A DNA stretch of 64,000 nucleotides from WHTK01 sp965197795 (GCA_965197795.1 OZ240228.1:1550001-1614000), one strand, 5' to 3'; positions 34,709 through 43,798 are shown, counted from the first letter of the stretch. Numbers and translations: made by a program. The notes: generated by a model from the sequence alone, not told the origin.

Positions 34709-35224
34709 CTAGTTGACGTAGACGAGCTCGCCGCCGACCGCCTGGTTGGAGCCGGCAACACGCGTCGCCACGCCCTTGGTCTCCCAGAAGATCTGCGCGA
34801 TATCACGCACCGCCGCCAGCAACTCTTCCGCTGCCGCCGTGTCGTTTGTCTGCTTGTTGCGCGAAGCCAGCTTGTTGATGTTCCAGACCTTGGTGTGCAG
34901 GTCGGGGTATTTCTCAACGTGCTCGGGCCGGAAGTAGTCGTGCCAGAGGATGTCGATTTCCTTCTTGCAGATCTCGGCGTGCTCTTCCTTCGCCTTGACG
35001 TAGCGCGACATCGAGTTCAGGCCGGCCTTGGCCGCCGCCGGCTCTGCTTGCGGGGGCCGCTCCAGCGCGTCGATCAGCTGGTTCATGCGCAGCACCGTGA
35101 GCGCCGCGATCTGCGCCGAGTGCGGGTCATAGATGCCGCAAGGAATGTCGCAGTGTGCCGAGACCGTCTCCGGCGGCGAAACGCGGTCGATCAGCCGGAC
35201 CAGTGGGCTGGCGAAACGATTCAT
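34709..35224 (-). CDS. sodN: Nickel superoxide dismutase
   Basis: The enzyme converts superoxide to oxygen and peroxide. The 171-residue precursor contains the nickel hook HCDIPCGIYDP at residues 24-34; cleavage after A23 would expose H24, with C25 and C29 as the other ligands. A 23-residue propeptide, as in known SodN, precedes it. The rest is a four-helix bundle ending in VGGELVYVN. AGGAGGAAGT before the ATG supports the start. The sodX-type protease lies just downstream. Confidence 0.96.
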   Translation of the reverse strand: MNRFASPLVRLIDRVSPPETVSAHCDIPCGIYDPHSAQIAALTVLRMNQLIDALERPPQAEPAAAKAGLNSMSRYVKAKEEHAEICKKEIDILWHDYFRPEHVEKYPDLHTKVWNINKLASRNKQTNDTAAAEELLAAVRDIAQIFWETKGVATRVAGSNQAVGGELVYVN

Positions 35225-35371
35225 ACTTCCTCCTGAAATCTATCGCTAAACGAAAGCGGGGATGCCCCAAAGGGCGACGCCCGGATCATAGCGCACGACC
35301 TCCCGATGCGACAGACATGCCGAAGATCCAGGCTAGGCTGAGTCCAAACGGAGCAGTTCAGAAAGACTACC

Positions 35372-36292
35372 GTGCTACAATCCGAGCCGAATCTAGACTC
35401 AACGAGGTGCGCCCTGCATCCAGTCCGCAAGGCAGTCATCCTGGCCGCCGGCTACGGCACGCGCATGCTTCCAGCCACCAAGGCGCTCCCCAAAGAGATG
35501 CTCGCGCTGGTCGACCGGCCCGTGATCCATTACGCAGTCGAAGAGCTCGCCAACTCCGACATCGAGCAGGTGATCATCGTCACGGCGGCCGGCAAGGGCG
35601 CCATCGAGGACTACTTCGACCGCTCGCGCGATATCGAAGACCTCTTGCAGCAGAAGGGCGATGTGGAACGTCTCGAGCAGGTCCGCCTGGTCTCGAAAAT
35701 GGCCGACATTTCCTACGTGCGTCAGCCCCAGGCCCGCGGCCTCGCCGACGCGGTCAACACCGCTCGCGCTCAGGTCGGCGACGAGCCCTTCGTCCTCGTG
35801 CTGCCGGACGACATCGTCGCCGCTGAAACACCCGCGACGCGGCAGATCCTCGATTGCTTCGAGCAATATCGCGGCAGCGTCGTAGCGGTCTGCGAGGTAC
35901 CGGAAGCCGAGGTGTCGAGCTACGGCATCGTCGCCGGCGAGGCGATCAACGACCGCGTCACGAAACTCTCGCACATGGTCGAAAAGCCCTCCGTCGAGAA
36001 CACCCCGAGCCGGCTCGCCATCGTTGGCCGTTACGTGCTGACCCCGGCGGTCTGGAGCGCCATCGATCGAACCGAACCGGGATTTGGCGGTGAGCTGCAG
36101 ATCACGGACGCGCTGCAGATGCTGGCGACGGAGGAGGGTATGTACGCTTGCCGCCTGGAAGGCGAATGGCTGGACACCGGCCGGCCGATAGCCTTCCTGC
36201 GCGCCTCGATTTCGCTGGCGTTGCGCCGGCCCGACGTTGGCCCCGACCTGCTGAAATACCTGCGTGGCCTCGACCTGGACGGCGAAGCCTGA
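35372..36292 (+). CDS. galU: UTP-glucose-1-phosphate uridylyltransferase
   Basis: GalU makes UDP-glucose for glycan and glycolipid synthesis. The protein has the nucleotidyl-transfer start VILAAGYGTRMLPATKALPK, LPDDIV for the metal site, and FGGELQITDAL near the end; about 300 residues is the usual length. The GTG at 35372 is given as start, but it overlaps an extended -10-like TGCTACAAT (35373-35381), so a later, non-standard start (for example CTG at 35420 behind GAGG) is possible. It overlaps the next gene by one base. Confidence 0.92.
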   Translation: MLQSEPNLDSTRCALHPVRKAVILAAGYGTRMLPATKALPKEMLALVDRPVIHYAVEELANSDIEQVIIVTAAGKGAIEDYFDRSRDIEDLLQQKGDVERLEQVRLVSKMADISYVRQPQARGLADAVNTARAQVGDEPFVLVLPDDIVAAETPATRQILDCFEQYRGSVVAVCEVPEAEVSSYGIVAGEAINDRVTKLSHMVEKPSVENTPSRLAIVGRYVLTPAVWSAIDRTEPGFGGELQITDALQMLATEEGMYACRLEGEWLDTGRPIAFLRASISLALRRPDVGPDLLKYLRGLDLDGEA

Positions 36293-37647
36293 TGCGTATC
36301 CTCTCGATCGGCCAGGGCATGCCGGACGCGGCGATTGACAACTACAACTGGGCCAGCGCCCTCTCTTTCTTTGACTTCGACGCGCTGCTTATCGAACCCA
36401 TGCTCGGCGTCTCGAAGTTCGTCGAGGACGTCGCGCGTGGCGAGGGCGAGTACGAGACGTACGACGAGCTCCCCATCTCCGAGGGCTTCACCAATGCGGA
36501 CGCCGTCGGCGTGGTCGATATCCTGCGCCGCCGCCGCGATGAGACGGAGCGCTTCCTGGCCCGCGGCGGCCTCGTCGTCTGCTTCGCCTACCCGGACGTG
36601 GCGCACACCCGCGTCCTCGGCTTCACAGGATTCCACCGCTATCACTGGCTACCCGCGCCGGAGGGCGCCGACTACGGACCGGCGTACCTAAAGCCCGCCA
36701 GTGGACGCTCCGTCAAGGTCCTCGACTGGGAGCATCCTTTCGCGAACTTCCTCGATAGCACGACCGCCTTCCTCTACCGCGCCTCGATCGCCGAGGGCGC
36801 GGCGGGCTTCCCCGGCGCCAGGGTGATCGCCCGCAGCTCGGGCGGCGCCGCCGTCGCCGTCGACGTGCCCGTCGGCGCAGGACGCGTCATCTTCATACCG
36901 GCGCTTGCCCTGAACCTGGCCGCTCAGCAGCGTTCGCAGATCGCCGGCTCCCTCGCAGCCGCCATCCGCAACACGCTGCTCACCGAAGCCGAGGGCTCGG
37001 CGCCGGAGTGGATCGAGGAGGTCTCGCTGCCCGGCATCGAAGACGCGCGCACCCGGATGGAGGACGCCGAAGCGAAGCTGGACGAGCTCGAAGCGGACCT
37101 CGACGCCGCGCGCAACGAGTACCGCGGTCTCGACCGCTACCGCCGCATCCTCTGGCAGCAGGGCAAGTACGGCTTCGAGTTGCCGGTACGCGACGCGTTC
37201 ACCCTGCTCGGAGCCACGGGCTACAGCCAACCGGACGAGCCCGCCATCTTCAACATGGGCTCCGCGACCGTCATGGTCGAAGCCGAGTCCAGCCTCGGCG
37301 AGGTCGGCATGGAGCCGCACTACCGCCTGCGCGAGCGCATTGAGAGCCGCATCGCCACCGACAAGCGACGCGCGTTCGGTCTCATCGTGGTCAACGGCCA
37401 CAGCCAAGTCGCCCCTTCGGAACGCGAACGGCAGTACACCGACCCCTTGCGCATTGCCGCCGAAAGCATGCGCTACTGCGTGATCACCGCGACCGACCTC
37501 TTCGACGCCGTGCGCGACAAGATCGAGGGCAAAGGCGACGCCAAGTCATTTCTCCGCCGCCTGGTCGAGACCGAAGGCGTCTTCACGCCGCCCGAGCCTG
37601 AACCGGAAGCCGAACCAGCCACCGCGGAATCATTCGCCAGCGACTAG
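36292..37647 (+). CDS. Conserved protein with coiled coil and PD-(D/E)XK nuclease-like C-terminal region
   Basis: The ATG at 36292 overlaps the galU stop (TGATG), giving 451 residues; the frame upstream is a galU shadow. Residues 1-230 look like an alpha/beta domain, followed by a short coiled coil (about 240-275, DARTRMEDAEAKLDELEADL). The rest resembles nuclease-fold domains: ILWQQGKYGFELPVRDAFTLLGATGY, then FGLIVVNGHSQVAPSERERQ and CVITATDLFDAV. The usual E-x-K position reads VEAESS, so catalysis is doubtful. Function unknown; coupling to galU suggests surface-glycan work. Confidence 0.7.
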   Translation: MRILSIGQGMPDAAIDNYNWASALSFFDFDALLIEPMLGVSKFVEDVARGEGEYETYDELPISEGFTNADAVGVVDILRRRRDETERFLARGGLVVCFAYPDVAHTRVLGFTGFHRYHWLPAPEGADYGPAYLKPASGRSVKVLDWEHPFANFLDSTTAFLYRASIAEGAAGFPGARVIARSSGGAAVAVDVPVGAGRVIFIPALALNLAAQQRSQIAGSLAAAIRNTLLTEAEGSAPEWIEEVSLPGIEDARTRMEDAEAKLDELEADLDAARNEYRGLDRYRRILWQQGKYGFELPVRDAFTLLGATGYSQPDEPAIFNMGSATVMVEAESSLGEVGMEPHYRLRERIESRIATDKRRAFGLIVVNGHSQVAPSERERQYTDPLRIAAESMRYCVITATDLFDAVRDKIEGKGDAKSFLRRLVETEGVFTPPEPEPEAEPATAESFASD

Positions 37648-37656
37648 GAGAAACCA

Positions 37657-38457
37657 ATGAGCTCAGAAAGCAAAGGCTGGGCGCTGATCCTCGGCGCCTC
37701 CAGCGGTTTCGGTGGCGCTACGGCACGCGAGCTGGCTAAAAACGGCTTCGACGTTTTCGGTGTCCACCTCGACATGCGCGCCACGCTGCCCAACGCCGAG
37801 GCGATCCAGAAAGACATCGAGGCCGCCGGCAGACGCGCCTTCTTCTTCAACGTCAACGCCGCCGACGCCGCCAAGCGCGCCGACGTGATGCAAAAGGTCA
37901 TCGAGGAGACGTCGAAGGACGGCTCCTTCGTGCGCGTCGTGCTGCACTCGCTCGCCTTCGGCGCCCTGCAGCCCGTCATCGGCGAAGACGCCAAGTCGTC
38001 TCTCAGCCAGCGCCAGCTCGAAATGACGCTCGACGTCATGGCCAACAGCCTCCTCTACTGGGTGCAGGACCTCGTCGCCGCCAACCTGCTGCGTAGGGGC
38101 AGCCGGGTCTTCGCCATGACCAGCTCGGGCTCGACCCGCGTCATGAAGAGCTACGGCGCCATCTCCGCCGCCAAGGCCGCGCTGGAGTCCAACCTGCGAC
38201 AGCTCGCCATCGAGCTCGCGCCGATCGGCGCCACCGCCAACGCGATCCGCGCCGGCGTCACCGACACGCCGGCGCTGCGCCGCATCCCGGAGGGCATCAC
38301 GCTGCTTGAACGTGTACAGAAGAGTCACCCGATGGGCCGTGCCACGACGCCGCAAGACATCGCCCAGACGATCGCGGTGCTCTCGGACGAGCGCCTGCAG
38401 TGGCTCACCGGCAACGTCCTCGGCGTAGACGGCGGCGAAGAGATCACGCTTATCTAG
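37657..38457 (+). CDS. Enoyl-ACP reductase-like SDR (FabI type)
   Basis: The 266-residue short-chain dehydrogenase has the nucleotide loop GASSGFGG (residues 13-20) and an active-site Y166-x6-K173 (SYGAISAAKAALES). The x6 spacing marks the FabI/FabL/divergent SDR enoyl reductases rather than classical SDRs (x3). FabI reduces enoyl-ACP with NAD(P)H in fatty-acid elongation. AGGAG precedes the ATG, nine bases after the preceding stop. Whether it serves housekeeping or lipid-locus synthesis is open. Confidence 0.8.
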   Translation: MSSESKGWALILGASSGFGGATARELAKNGFDVFGVHLDMRATLPNAEAIQKDIEAAGRRAFFFNVNAADAAKRADVMQKVIEETSKDGSFVRVVLHSLAFGALQPVIGEDAKSSLSQRQLEMTLDVMANSLLYWVQDLVAANLLRRGSRVFAMTSSGSTRVMKSYGAISAAKAALESNLRQLAIELAPIGATANAIRAGVTDTPALRRIPEGITLLERVQKSHPMGRATTPQDIAQTIAVLSDERLQWLTGNVLGVDGGEEITLI

Positions 38458-38491
38458 GCAGGTTCCCTGCACCGGGAGGCTGCCGCGCTGG

Positions 38492-38886
38492 TTACTCGGC
38501 TAACGCTGTTAGCGCGTAGCCTGCGGCCGGGACGAGACGTCTATTAACCGAATCAAGGGCAAGGCCCGCTTCTTCGAGCGCTACGGCGCCTAGGAGCAGT
38601 TCCTCGCCTTCTTCAACCACGGCGCAATAGGTATAAAGGCTGGACCGCCCAGCGAAATGCGAATCTGGGCAACGGCTCTGGTCTCTCGTGCACCATTCGC
38701 CAGGATGAACTCTCGTTCTTCCTCAGCCGCAATGCCGAGTGCGTCAAAGACTGACCGCGGAAGCCAGGTGTATGTCGAACCCGTATCCACCCACGCCTCG
38801 AGTTCGTTCACGGTACGACCTGACCTGTCGAGTACTCGCAGCGTCTCGCGGAAGAGTCCCATACGCGGATCATACACTTCTGACAC
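38492..38886 (-). pseudogene. Retropepsin-like aspartyl protease, frameshifted
   Basis: The first frame (38886 to 38590) starts MSEVYDPRMGLFRETLRVL and contains the catalytic EAWVDTGSTYTWLP (D-T-G-S), then IRISLGG before reading into PAFIPIAPW and a stop. From about 38635 the -1 frame continues the family pattern as VVEEGEELLLGAVALEEAGL and SVNRRLVP to a stop at 38492-38494. One frameshift therefore separates the two halves. The parent is a small clan AA aspartic protease found in Chloroflexota and cyanobacteria. Confidence 0.75.
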
Positions 38887-38926
38887 CCTCTAGGCCGGAT
38901 CCTGCCCTGGTTAATCGAACTTAACC

Positions 38927-38956
38927 TTGACGGATAATACGCCAGCGGCCGATAAT
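38927..38956 (+). promoter_or_regulatory. Promoter and direct repeat before the HTH-inositol synthase fusion
   Basis: TTGACG (38927-38932) and GATAAT (38951-38956) are 18 bases apart. GATAATA also occurs at 38933-38939 and again at 38951-38957, a direct repeat spanning the promoter that could serve as an operator for the fusion's own HTH domain (inference). The start codon lies 22 bases after the -10 box. Confidence 0.6.
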
Positions 38957-38978
38957 AACTGTCAAGAAAGCTTTACCT

Positions 38979-40355
38979 ATGCTCAATACCCGGCTCTTCG
39001 ACGTACTCGACCAGCGTGGCCAGAAACAACGCTGGCTGCTGACCGAGCTCGCCCGCCGCGGCTACGAGCTTAGCGAAAGCTACCTTTCCCAGATCAAGGC
39101 CGGCAGCAAGGCCCCGTCGCAGCGCTTCATGGCGCTCGCCAGCGAGATCGTTGGCTTGCCGCAATCAGACCTCTTCTACGACGATGAGCCCGGCGCGTCT
39201 CCCATCGGCGCTGAGCGCCAGACTGCCACGCACGGCACAGCCAAAGGAGATTCGCGCATGGAGCCCATCAACGTAGCCATTGTCGGCGTCGGCAACTGCG
39301 CCTCGTCCCTCGTGCAAGGCGTGCACTACTACAAGGACGCCGACGAGGAGGCCGAGATTCCCGGCCTCATGCACGTCAACCTCGGCGGCTACCACATTCG
39401 CGACATCAACTTCGTCGCCGCCTTCGACGTCGACAAGGAGAAGGTCGGCAAGGACCTCGGCACCGCGATCTTCTCCGGCCAGAACAACACCTATAAGTTC
39501 GCCGACGTGCCGAAAGAGACCGGCGTCATGGTCCACCGCGGCCGCACCCTGGACGGCCTCGGGCTCTACCTCAACCAGGTCATCGAGAAGGCAGACCCAC
39601 CCTCCGCCGACGTGGTCAAGGTCCTCAAGGAGTCCAACGCCCAGGTCCTGATCAACTACCTGCCCGTCGGGAGCGAAGAGGCAACGAAGTGGTACGTCGA
39701 GCAGGCGATGCAGGCCGGCTGCGCCATCATCAACTGCATGCCCGTCTTCATCGCCTCGGACCCCACCGGCTACTGGCCGCAGCGCCTGCTCGACGCCGGC
39801 GTCCCGATCGTCGGCGACGATATCAAGTCGCAGGTCGGCGCCACCATCGTGCACCGCGCCCTCGCGCACCTATTCATGAACCGCGGCGTCAAAATCGATC
39901 ACACGTACCAGCTCAACTTCGGCGGCAACACCGACTTCCTCAACATGCTGGAGCGCACCCGCCTCATCTCCAAGAAAATCTCGAAGACGCAGTCCGTCAC
40001 TTCCCAGATCGACTACCCGATGATGTCTGACGACATCCACATCGGCCCCAGCGACCACGTGCCCTGGCTCGGCGACCGCAAGTGGGCCTACATCCGCCTC
40101 GAAGGCACCAGCTTCGGCGACGTGCCGCTCAACGTGGAGCTCAAGCTCGAGGTCTGGGATAGCCCCAACTCGGCGGGCGTGGTCATCGACGCTATCCGCT
40201 GCGCCAAGCTCGCCCTCGACCGCGGCCTCAAGGGCCCCATCGCCGAGCCGTCGGCCACGTTCATGAAGTCGCCACCAAGGCAGTTCACGGACGAGCAGGG
40301 GCACGAGAACCTCGAAGCCTTCATCCGCGGCGAGTCCCAGATCTCGCTCGTCTAG
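38979..40355 (+). CDS. HTH domain fused in frame to inositol-3-phosphate synthase
   Basis: The 458-residue frame begins with an XRE-like helix-turn-helix (residues 8-60: LDQRGQKQRWLLTELARRG, then SESYLSQIKAGSKAPSQRF), a 25-residue linker, and from M94 (39258) a complete myo-inositol-1-phosphate synthase: VAIVGVGNCASSLVQG (NAD loop), NYLPVGSEEATKWYVEQ, CMPVFIASDPT, GDDIKSQVGAT and NFGGNTDFLNM. The enzyme converts glucose-6-phosphate to inositol-3-phosphate. AAGGAGA stands seven bases before the internal ATG at 39258, so both a fusion and a free 365-residue enzyme may be made. Confidence 0.9.
   Translation: MLNTRLFDVLDQRGQKQRWLLTELARRGYELSESYLSQIKAGSKAPSQRFMALASEIVGLPQSDLFYDDEPGASPIGAERQTATHGTAKGDSRMEPINVAIVGVGNCASSLVQGVHYYKDADEEAEIPGLMHVNLGGYHIRDINFVAAFDVDKEKVGKDLGTAIFSGQNNTYKFADVPKETGVMVHRGRTLDGLGLYLNQVIEKADPPSADVVKVLKESNAQVLINYLPVGSEEATKWYVEQAMQAGCAIINCMPVFIASDPTGYWPQRLLDAGVPIVGDDIKSQVGATIVHRALAHLFMNRGVKIDHTYQLNFGGNTDFLNMLERTRLISKKISKTQSVTSQIDYPMMSDDIHIGPSDHVPWLGDRKWAYIRLEGTSFGDVPLNVELKLEVWDSPNSAGVVIDAIRCAKLALDRGLKGPIAEPSATFMKSPPRQFTDEQGHENLEAFIRGESQISLV
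39244..39260 (+). promoter_or_regulatory. Internal ribosome-binding site and start for free inositol-3-phosphate synthase
   Basis: AAGGAGA (39244-39250) stands seven bases before an in-frame ATG (39258-39260), exactly where the canonical synthase begins (MEPINVAIVGVGN). It is a stronger signal than the one before the long frame. Confidence 0.7.
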
Positions 40356-40397
40356 GTCGACGGCTTTGGCCGACAAGAAAGCCCGTGTATTGCCGGG

Positions 40398-41841
40398 TTA
40401 GAGGCCGCGGTAGGCGGGCCATTCTACGAGGACGTGGGTGGAGCCGACGTTCCATCGGGTGATGGGAGCGTCTTGGCCACGGGCGCCCTGGGCGAGCACG
40501 GTTTCGATGTCCGTGGCGATGTCGTAGAGGACGACTTCATACTCGGGTTCCCGGCCGGGGTTGGCTGGCGAAGGGCCTGCGGTCGCCCGGATCAGAACGA
40601 TCTTGCTGCCGTCGAACGAAGGGTTTGGGTACTCACCGCCCTCGATGCAGGCCAGTTGACGTCGTTTCGATGGACGATGGTGCCCTCACAGGCTTCGTCA
40701 TGCCCGCGCGTTACGGCGACGAGGCCTTGATCAGTTGCTACGATGGGCCGCGGGTGGCCGAAGAGGTTTGCGCCGAGCCGGTGTGGGACGCCATCGAAGG
40801 TCTGAACGACTGAACGACTTCGCCAGTGCGAACCTCCACCAAGCTAGACCCTGACCCCTTCCGGAGCCGCTGGTGGCGTAGACGAAGCGACCTGTGGCGT
40901 CGAATTCGCCGGGCGGCTGTAGGCCCGGAATAATGTGCTCGACGCCGGTTTCAAGGTTCGTGATGGCGATGGCATCCGGGCCGGCGTTGCGAAAGAGGAT
41001 GTCGGCAACCGGTGACCATTCGATGGCAGGGCCGCACTCTGAGGACCACGTTAGGTCACTCACAGTCCTGCTTGTGAAGTCGATCAGTGTCGCGCGTTTC
41101 CGGGGCCCTCTTTCGATGTGCACGTAATAGCGGCCGCTGGCAGACCATGCGGAGCCGGATGGGCCATCACATCCGCCACATCGCCAGAGCTGCTCGTGGA
41201 GCTGCCAGCGTTCGCCTGTCACCAGGTCCTGAGCCCAGAGCGCGTAGCTGGGGCCCGGAGTGGGGTGTCTGCGTTGCCTCGCCGCTGGGGGCCTGGTAGA
41301 CGTGCCAGCGGCCATCGGGCGATACCCCAAACGGCACGATGTACTGTACGGGCTCACCGGCTGAGACGTAGAGCGGTAGGCCCTCGAAGTCGATGCACTG
41401 GAGCGAGGGGTGCTCACGACCGTTGACGATGACGGGCGCCTGAGCCTCGCAGGCGGCGGGCCGTTCAGGGGCCGGGCCGCTATCGAGCGCGTTGCCCCGG
41501 AGGTCAAATACAATCTGGCTATCACCGCGGACCGACCAGACCGCTGCCCGGTCGCCGTCCTCGCTAAAGCCAGCGCTCCACGCGTCCTCGTCATAGTCCT
41601 GAAGAAGCGTTGTTATTTCACCGGTGGCCACGTTGAGGAGCCAGACGGTACGCGGCGGGTCACCCGACGGCGGCGTGGCCGTGGGCGTGGGCTGGGCAGC
41701 GAGCGTCGAGACTGCGCTGTCAGTTGCGCTGGTGGCTGCTGAGGCAGGCGTCGAGCTTGGGATAGGCGTGGGAGTAGGGCCGTCTGAGCTGCAGCCGAGG
41801 GCGAAGAAAAGAACGGTAGTAAGGAGCGCACGAAGGGTCAC
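40398..41841 (-). pseudogene. TolB/WD40-like beta-propeller lipoprotein with several frameshifts
   Basis: The start at 41841 encodes a lipoprotein signal (LRALLTTVLFFALGCSS) and propeller repeats (VWLLNVATGEITTLL). Near 41260 the sense moves to another frame (SYALWAQDLVTGERW to TGRFVYATSG), near 40845 to a third (SSLVEVRTGEVVQSF), near 40785 to a fourth (GANLFGHPRPIVATDQG) and near 40675 to a last one (EYPNPSFDGSKIVLIR), stopping at 40398. At least four frameshifts separate recognisable blades, so it cannot make the full protein. Confidence 0.78.
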
Positions 41842-41960
41842 CTGACCAATGTAGCGGCCACAAGAAAGAAATACGACCGATCGCAGGATTCCTCCGGCAC
41901 CTCGTTCGAGTACGCCCTACCCGCAGCGCATAACCGCCAAACACGGCATACTTATCCGCA

Positions 41961-43784
41961 ATGAGCCTTCCCTGGCGTAACGCGCGCTGGTTCGTGGCGT
42001 ACTGGATCTCCAGGACCGGCGCCTTCTTAGGCCGATTTATCCCCGCTCCGTTCTGGTACGTCCTCGCCGACCCCATCGCGGACCTCTGTTACGTTTTAAT
42101 GCGCCGCCGCCGCCGCGTCGTGCAAGAGAACCTGCAGCGCATCGTCGGCCCGGAAGAGGCGCCTGCCACGGCGCGACGCGTTTTCCGCAACTTCGCCCGC
42201 TACGTCATCGACTTCTATCAGCTGCCGTCCCTGAGCAAAGACGACCTCTGCAACCGCATCGAGTTTCACGACTGGCGTCACCTCAACGAGGCGCTGCAGC
42301 CCGGCGCCGGCGGGCTCTTCATCACCCTCCACCTCGGCCAGGCCGAGCTCGGCGCCGGTGCCCTCGCCGCCTACGGCCACGCCCCCAACGCCATCGCCGA
42401 GACCTTCGACTACCCGCCGATGAACCGGTTCATCCAGGGCCTGCGCCGCGATCTCGGCATGAACGTCATCCCGGCGAACAAGGCCACGAAGGGCATCCTG
42501 CGCTGTCTCAACCGCGGCGAGGCGCTCTGCATGATGATCGACGTGATTCAGCCCGGCGAAGGCGTCGCCGTCGACTTCTGCGGCGCCCCCGTCGAGTTCT
42601 CCAGCGCGCCGGCCCGCATCGCCATACGCACCGGCGCCCGCGTCATGCCAGGCGTAGTCGCCCGAACCCCACACGACCGCATGAAGCTGCTGCCCAAGAT
42701 CGACTTCGGCCTGCAGTTCGAACCCACCGGCGCCGAAGAAGCCGACGTCCAGGCCCTGACGCAGCTCATCGCCAACTCGCTGGAGGGCTACGTCCGCCAG
42801 TTCCCCGACCAGTGGTTCGCCTTCCGTGCCTCCGGTGACCGTACCGTCGCCACGGAGGCGCCCACCGGGGGCGATTGGCGGATCTGGGCGCTCAAAGCCG
42901 GTATCTGGCTTGCCAACATCCTGCCCCGACAGGCCGCATACGCGGTCGCACGCTTCGGGGCGGACCTCGCTTATCGCTACCGTCACGAAGCGCGAACCGC
43001 CGTCCAGGACAACATGCGCCACGTCATGGGCCGCGAAGCCTCGCAGGCGTCCGTCGAAGCCGCGGCGCGCGAGGTGTTTCGCAATGTCGGCCGCTACTAC
43101 GTCGACCTCATACGCTTCCCGCGCATGAATCTCGACCGCATGATCGGCAAAGAGATCCGCCTGCATGGCTTCGAACGCCTCAAATCGCGCCTCGATTCCG
43201 GCCAAGGAGTCGTCGTCGCCACGGCCCACTTCGGCAGCATAGAGCTCGCGGTACAGGTCGGCGCCATCCTGGGAATCGACAGCCTGGTGCTCGCCGAACC
43301 GCTGCAGCCGCCCGCCTTCGCCGACCTGATGCGCCGCCTGCGCTCTACCTTCGGCCCGCGCTACGAGGATGTCGGCTTCACCACGATCATGAACTCGATC
43401 CGCCACCTGCGCCGCGGCGGGATGCTGGCTATCGCCTGCGACCGCGACATCCAGCACAACGGAGAGCGGATCGAGTTCTTTGGCGTCGAGACACGCATGC
43501 CGACGGGCGCCGCCGAGATCGCTGCTCGCACCGGCGCAGCCCTGATGCCGGGCTACTGCCGCCGCGCCGAGGACGGCGGCTTCGATATCTACTTCGAGGA
43601 ACCCCTGGAGCTGACCGACACCGGCCACGCCAAGCAAGACGCCCTCACCGACACGAAGCGGTTGCTGGAGCGCGCTGAATCCTGGATCGCGGCCGACCCC
43701 GGCCAGTGGATGCCCCTCGAAGCCATCTGGCCGGTAAGCCCGACAGCGCGGCCCGAATCGGTCGCCGCGTCGTCGGCAGGCTAA
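41961..43784 (+). CDS. Tandem two-domain lysophospholipid/lipid acyltransferase (LpxL/HtrB-PatA family)
   Basis: One 607-residue protein holds two copies of the LpxL/PatA-type acyltransferase domain. Each has the N-terminal RRxVxxN motif (residues 51-57, RRVVQEN; and AVQDNMRHV) and the catalytic H-x4-E: H124/E129 (HLGQAE) and H423/E428 (HFGSIE). Both copies keep glycine-rich binding segments and a W-x(0-3)-P/F ending (DQWFAF; GQWMPLEAIWP). Single-domain relatives acylate lipid A or phosphatidylinositol mannosides. With PI-synthase-like and PimA-like genes downstream, two acylations of an inositol glycolipid are plausible. Confidence 0.88.
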   Translation: MSLPWRNARWFVAYWISRTGAFLGRFIPAPFWYVLADPIADLCYVLMRRRRRVVQENLQRIVGPEEAPATARRVFRNFARYVIDFYQLPSLSKDDLCNRIEFHDWRHLNEALQPGAGGLFITLHLGQAELGAGALAAYGHAPNAIAETFDYPPMNRFIQGLRRDLGMNVIPANKATKGILRCLNRGEALCMMIDVIQPGEGVAVDFCGAPVEFSSAPARIAIRTGARVMPGVVARTPHDRMKLLPKIDFGLQFEPTGAEEADVQALTQLIANSLEGYVRQFPDQWFAFRASGDRTVATEAPTGGDWRIWALKAGIWLANILPRQAAYAVARFGADLAYRYRHEARTAVQDNMRHVMGREASQASVEAAAREVFRNVGRYYVDLIRFPRMNLDRMIGKEIRLHGFERLKSRLDSGQGVVVATAHFGSIELAVQVGAILGIDSLVLAEPLQPPAFADLMRRLRSTFGPRYEDVGFTTIMNSIRHLRRGGMLAIACDRDIQHNGERIEFFGVETRMPTGAAEIAARTGAALMPGYCRRAEDGGFDIYFEEPLELTDTGHAKQDALTDTKRLLERAESWIAADPGQWMPLEAIWPVSPTARPESVAASSAG

Positions 43785-43798
43785 GATGACCTGAGCTG

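Noticed and set aside
36148..36291. N-terminal extension of the galU-coupled protein
   Set aside because: The added residues are galU read in another frame; the TGATG overlap at 36292 is the natural start.
40434..40730. 98-codon plus-strand frame near 40.5 kb
   Set aside because: The minus strand here reads as the last blades of the beta-propeller pseudogene, which explains the sequence better.
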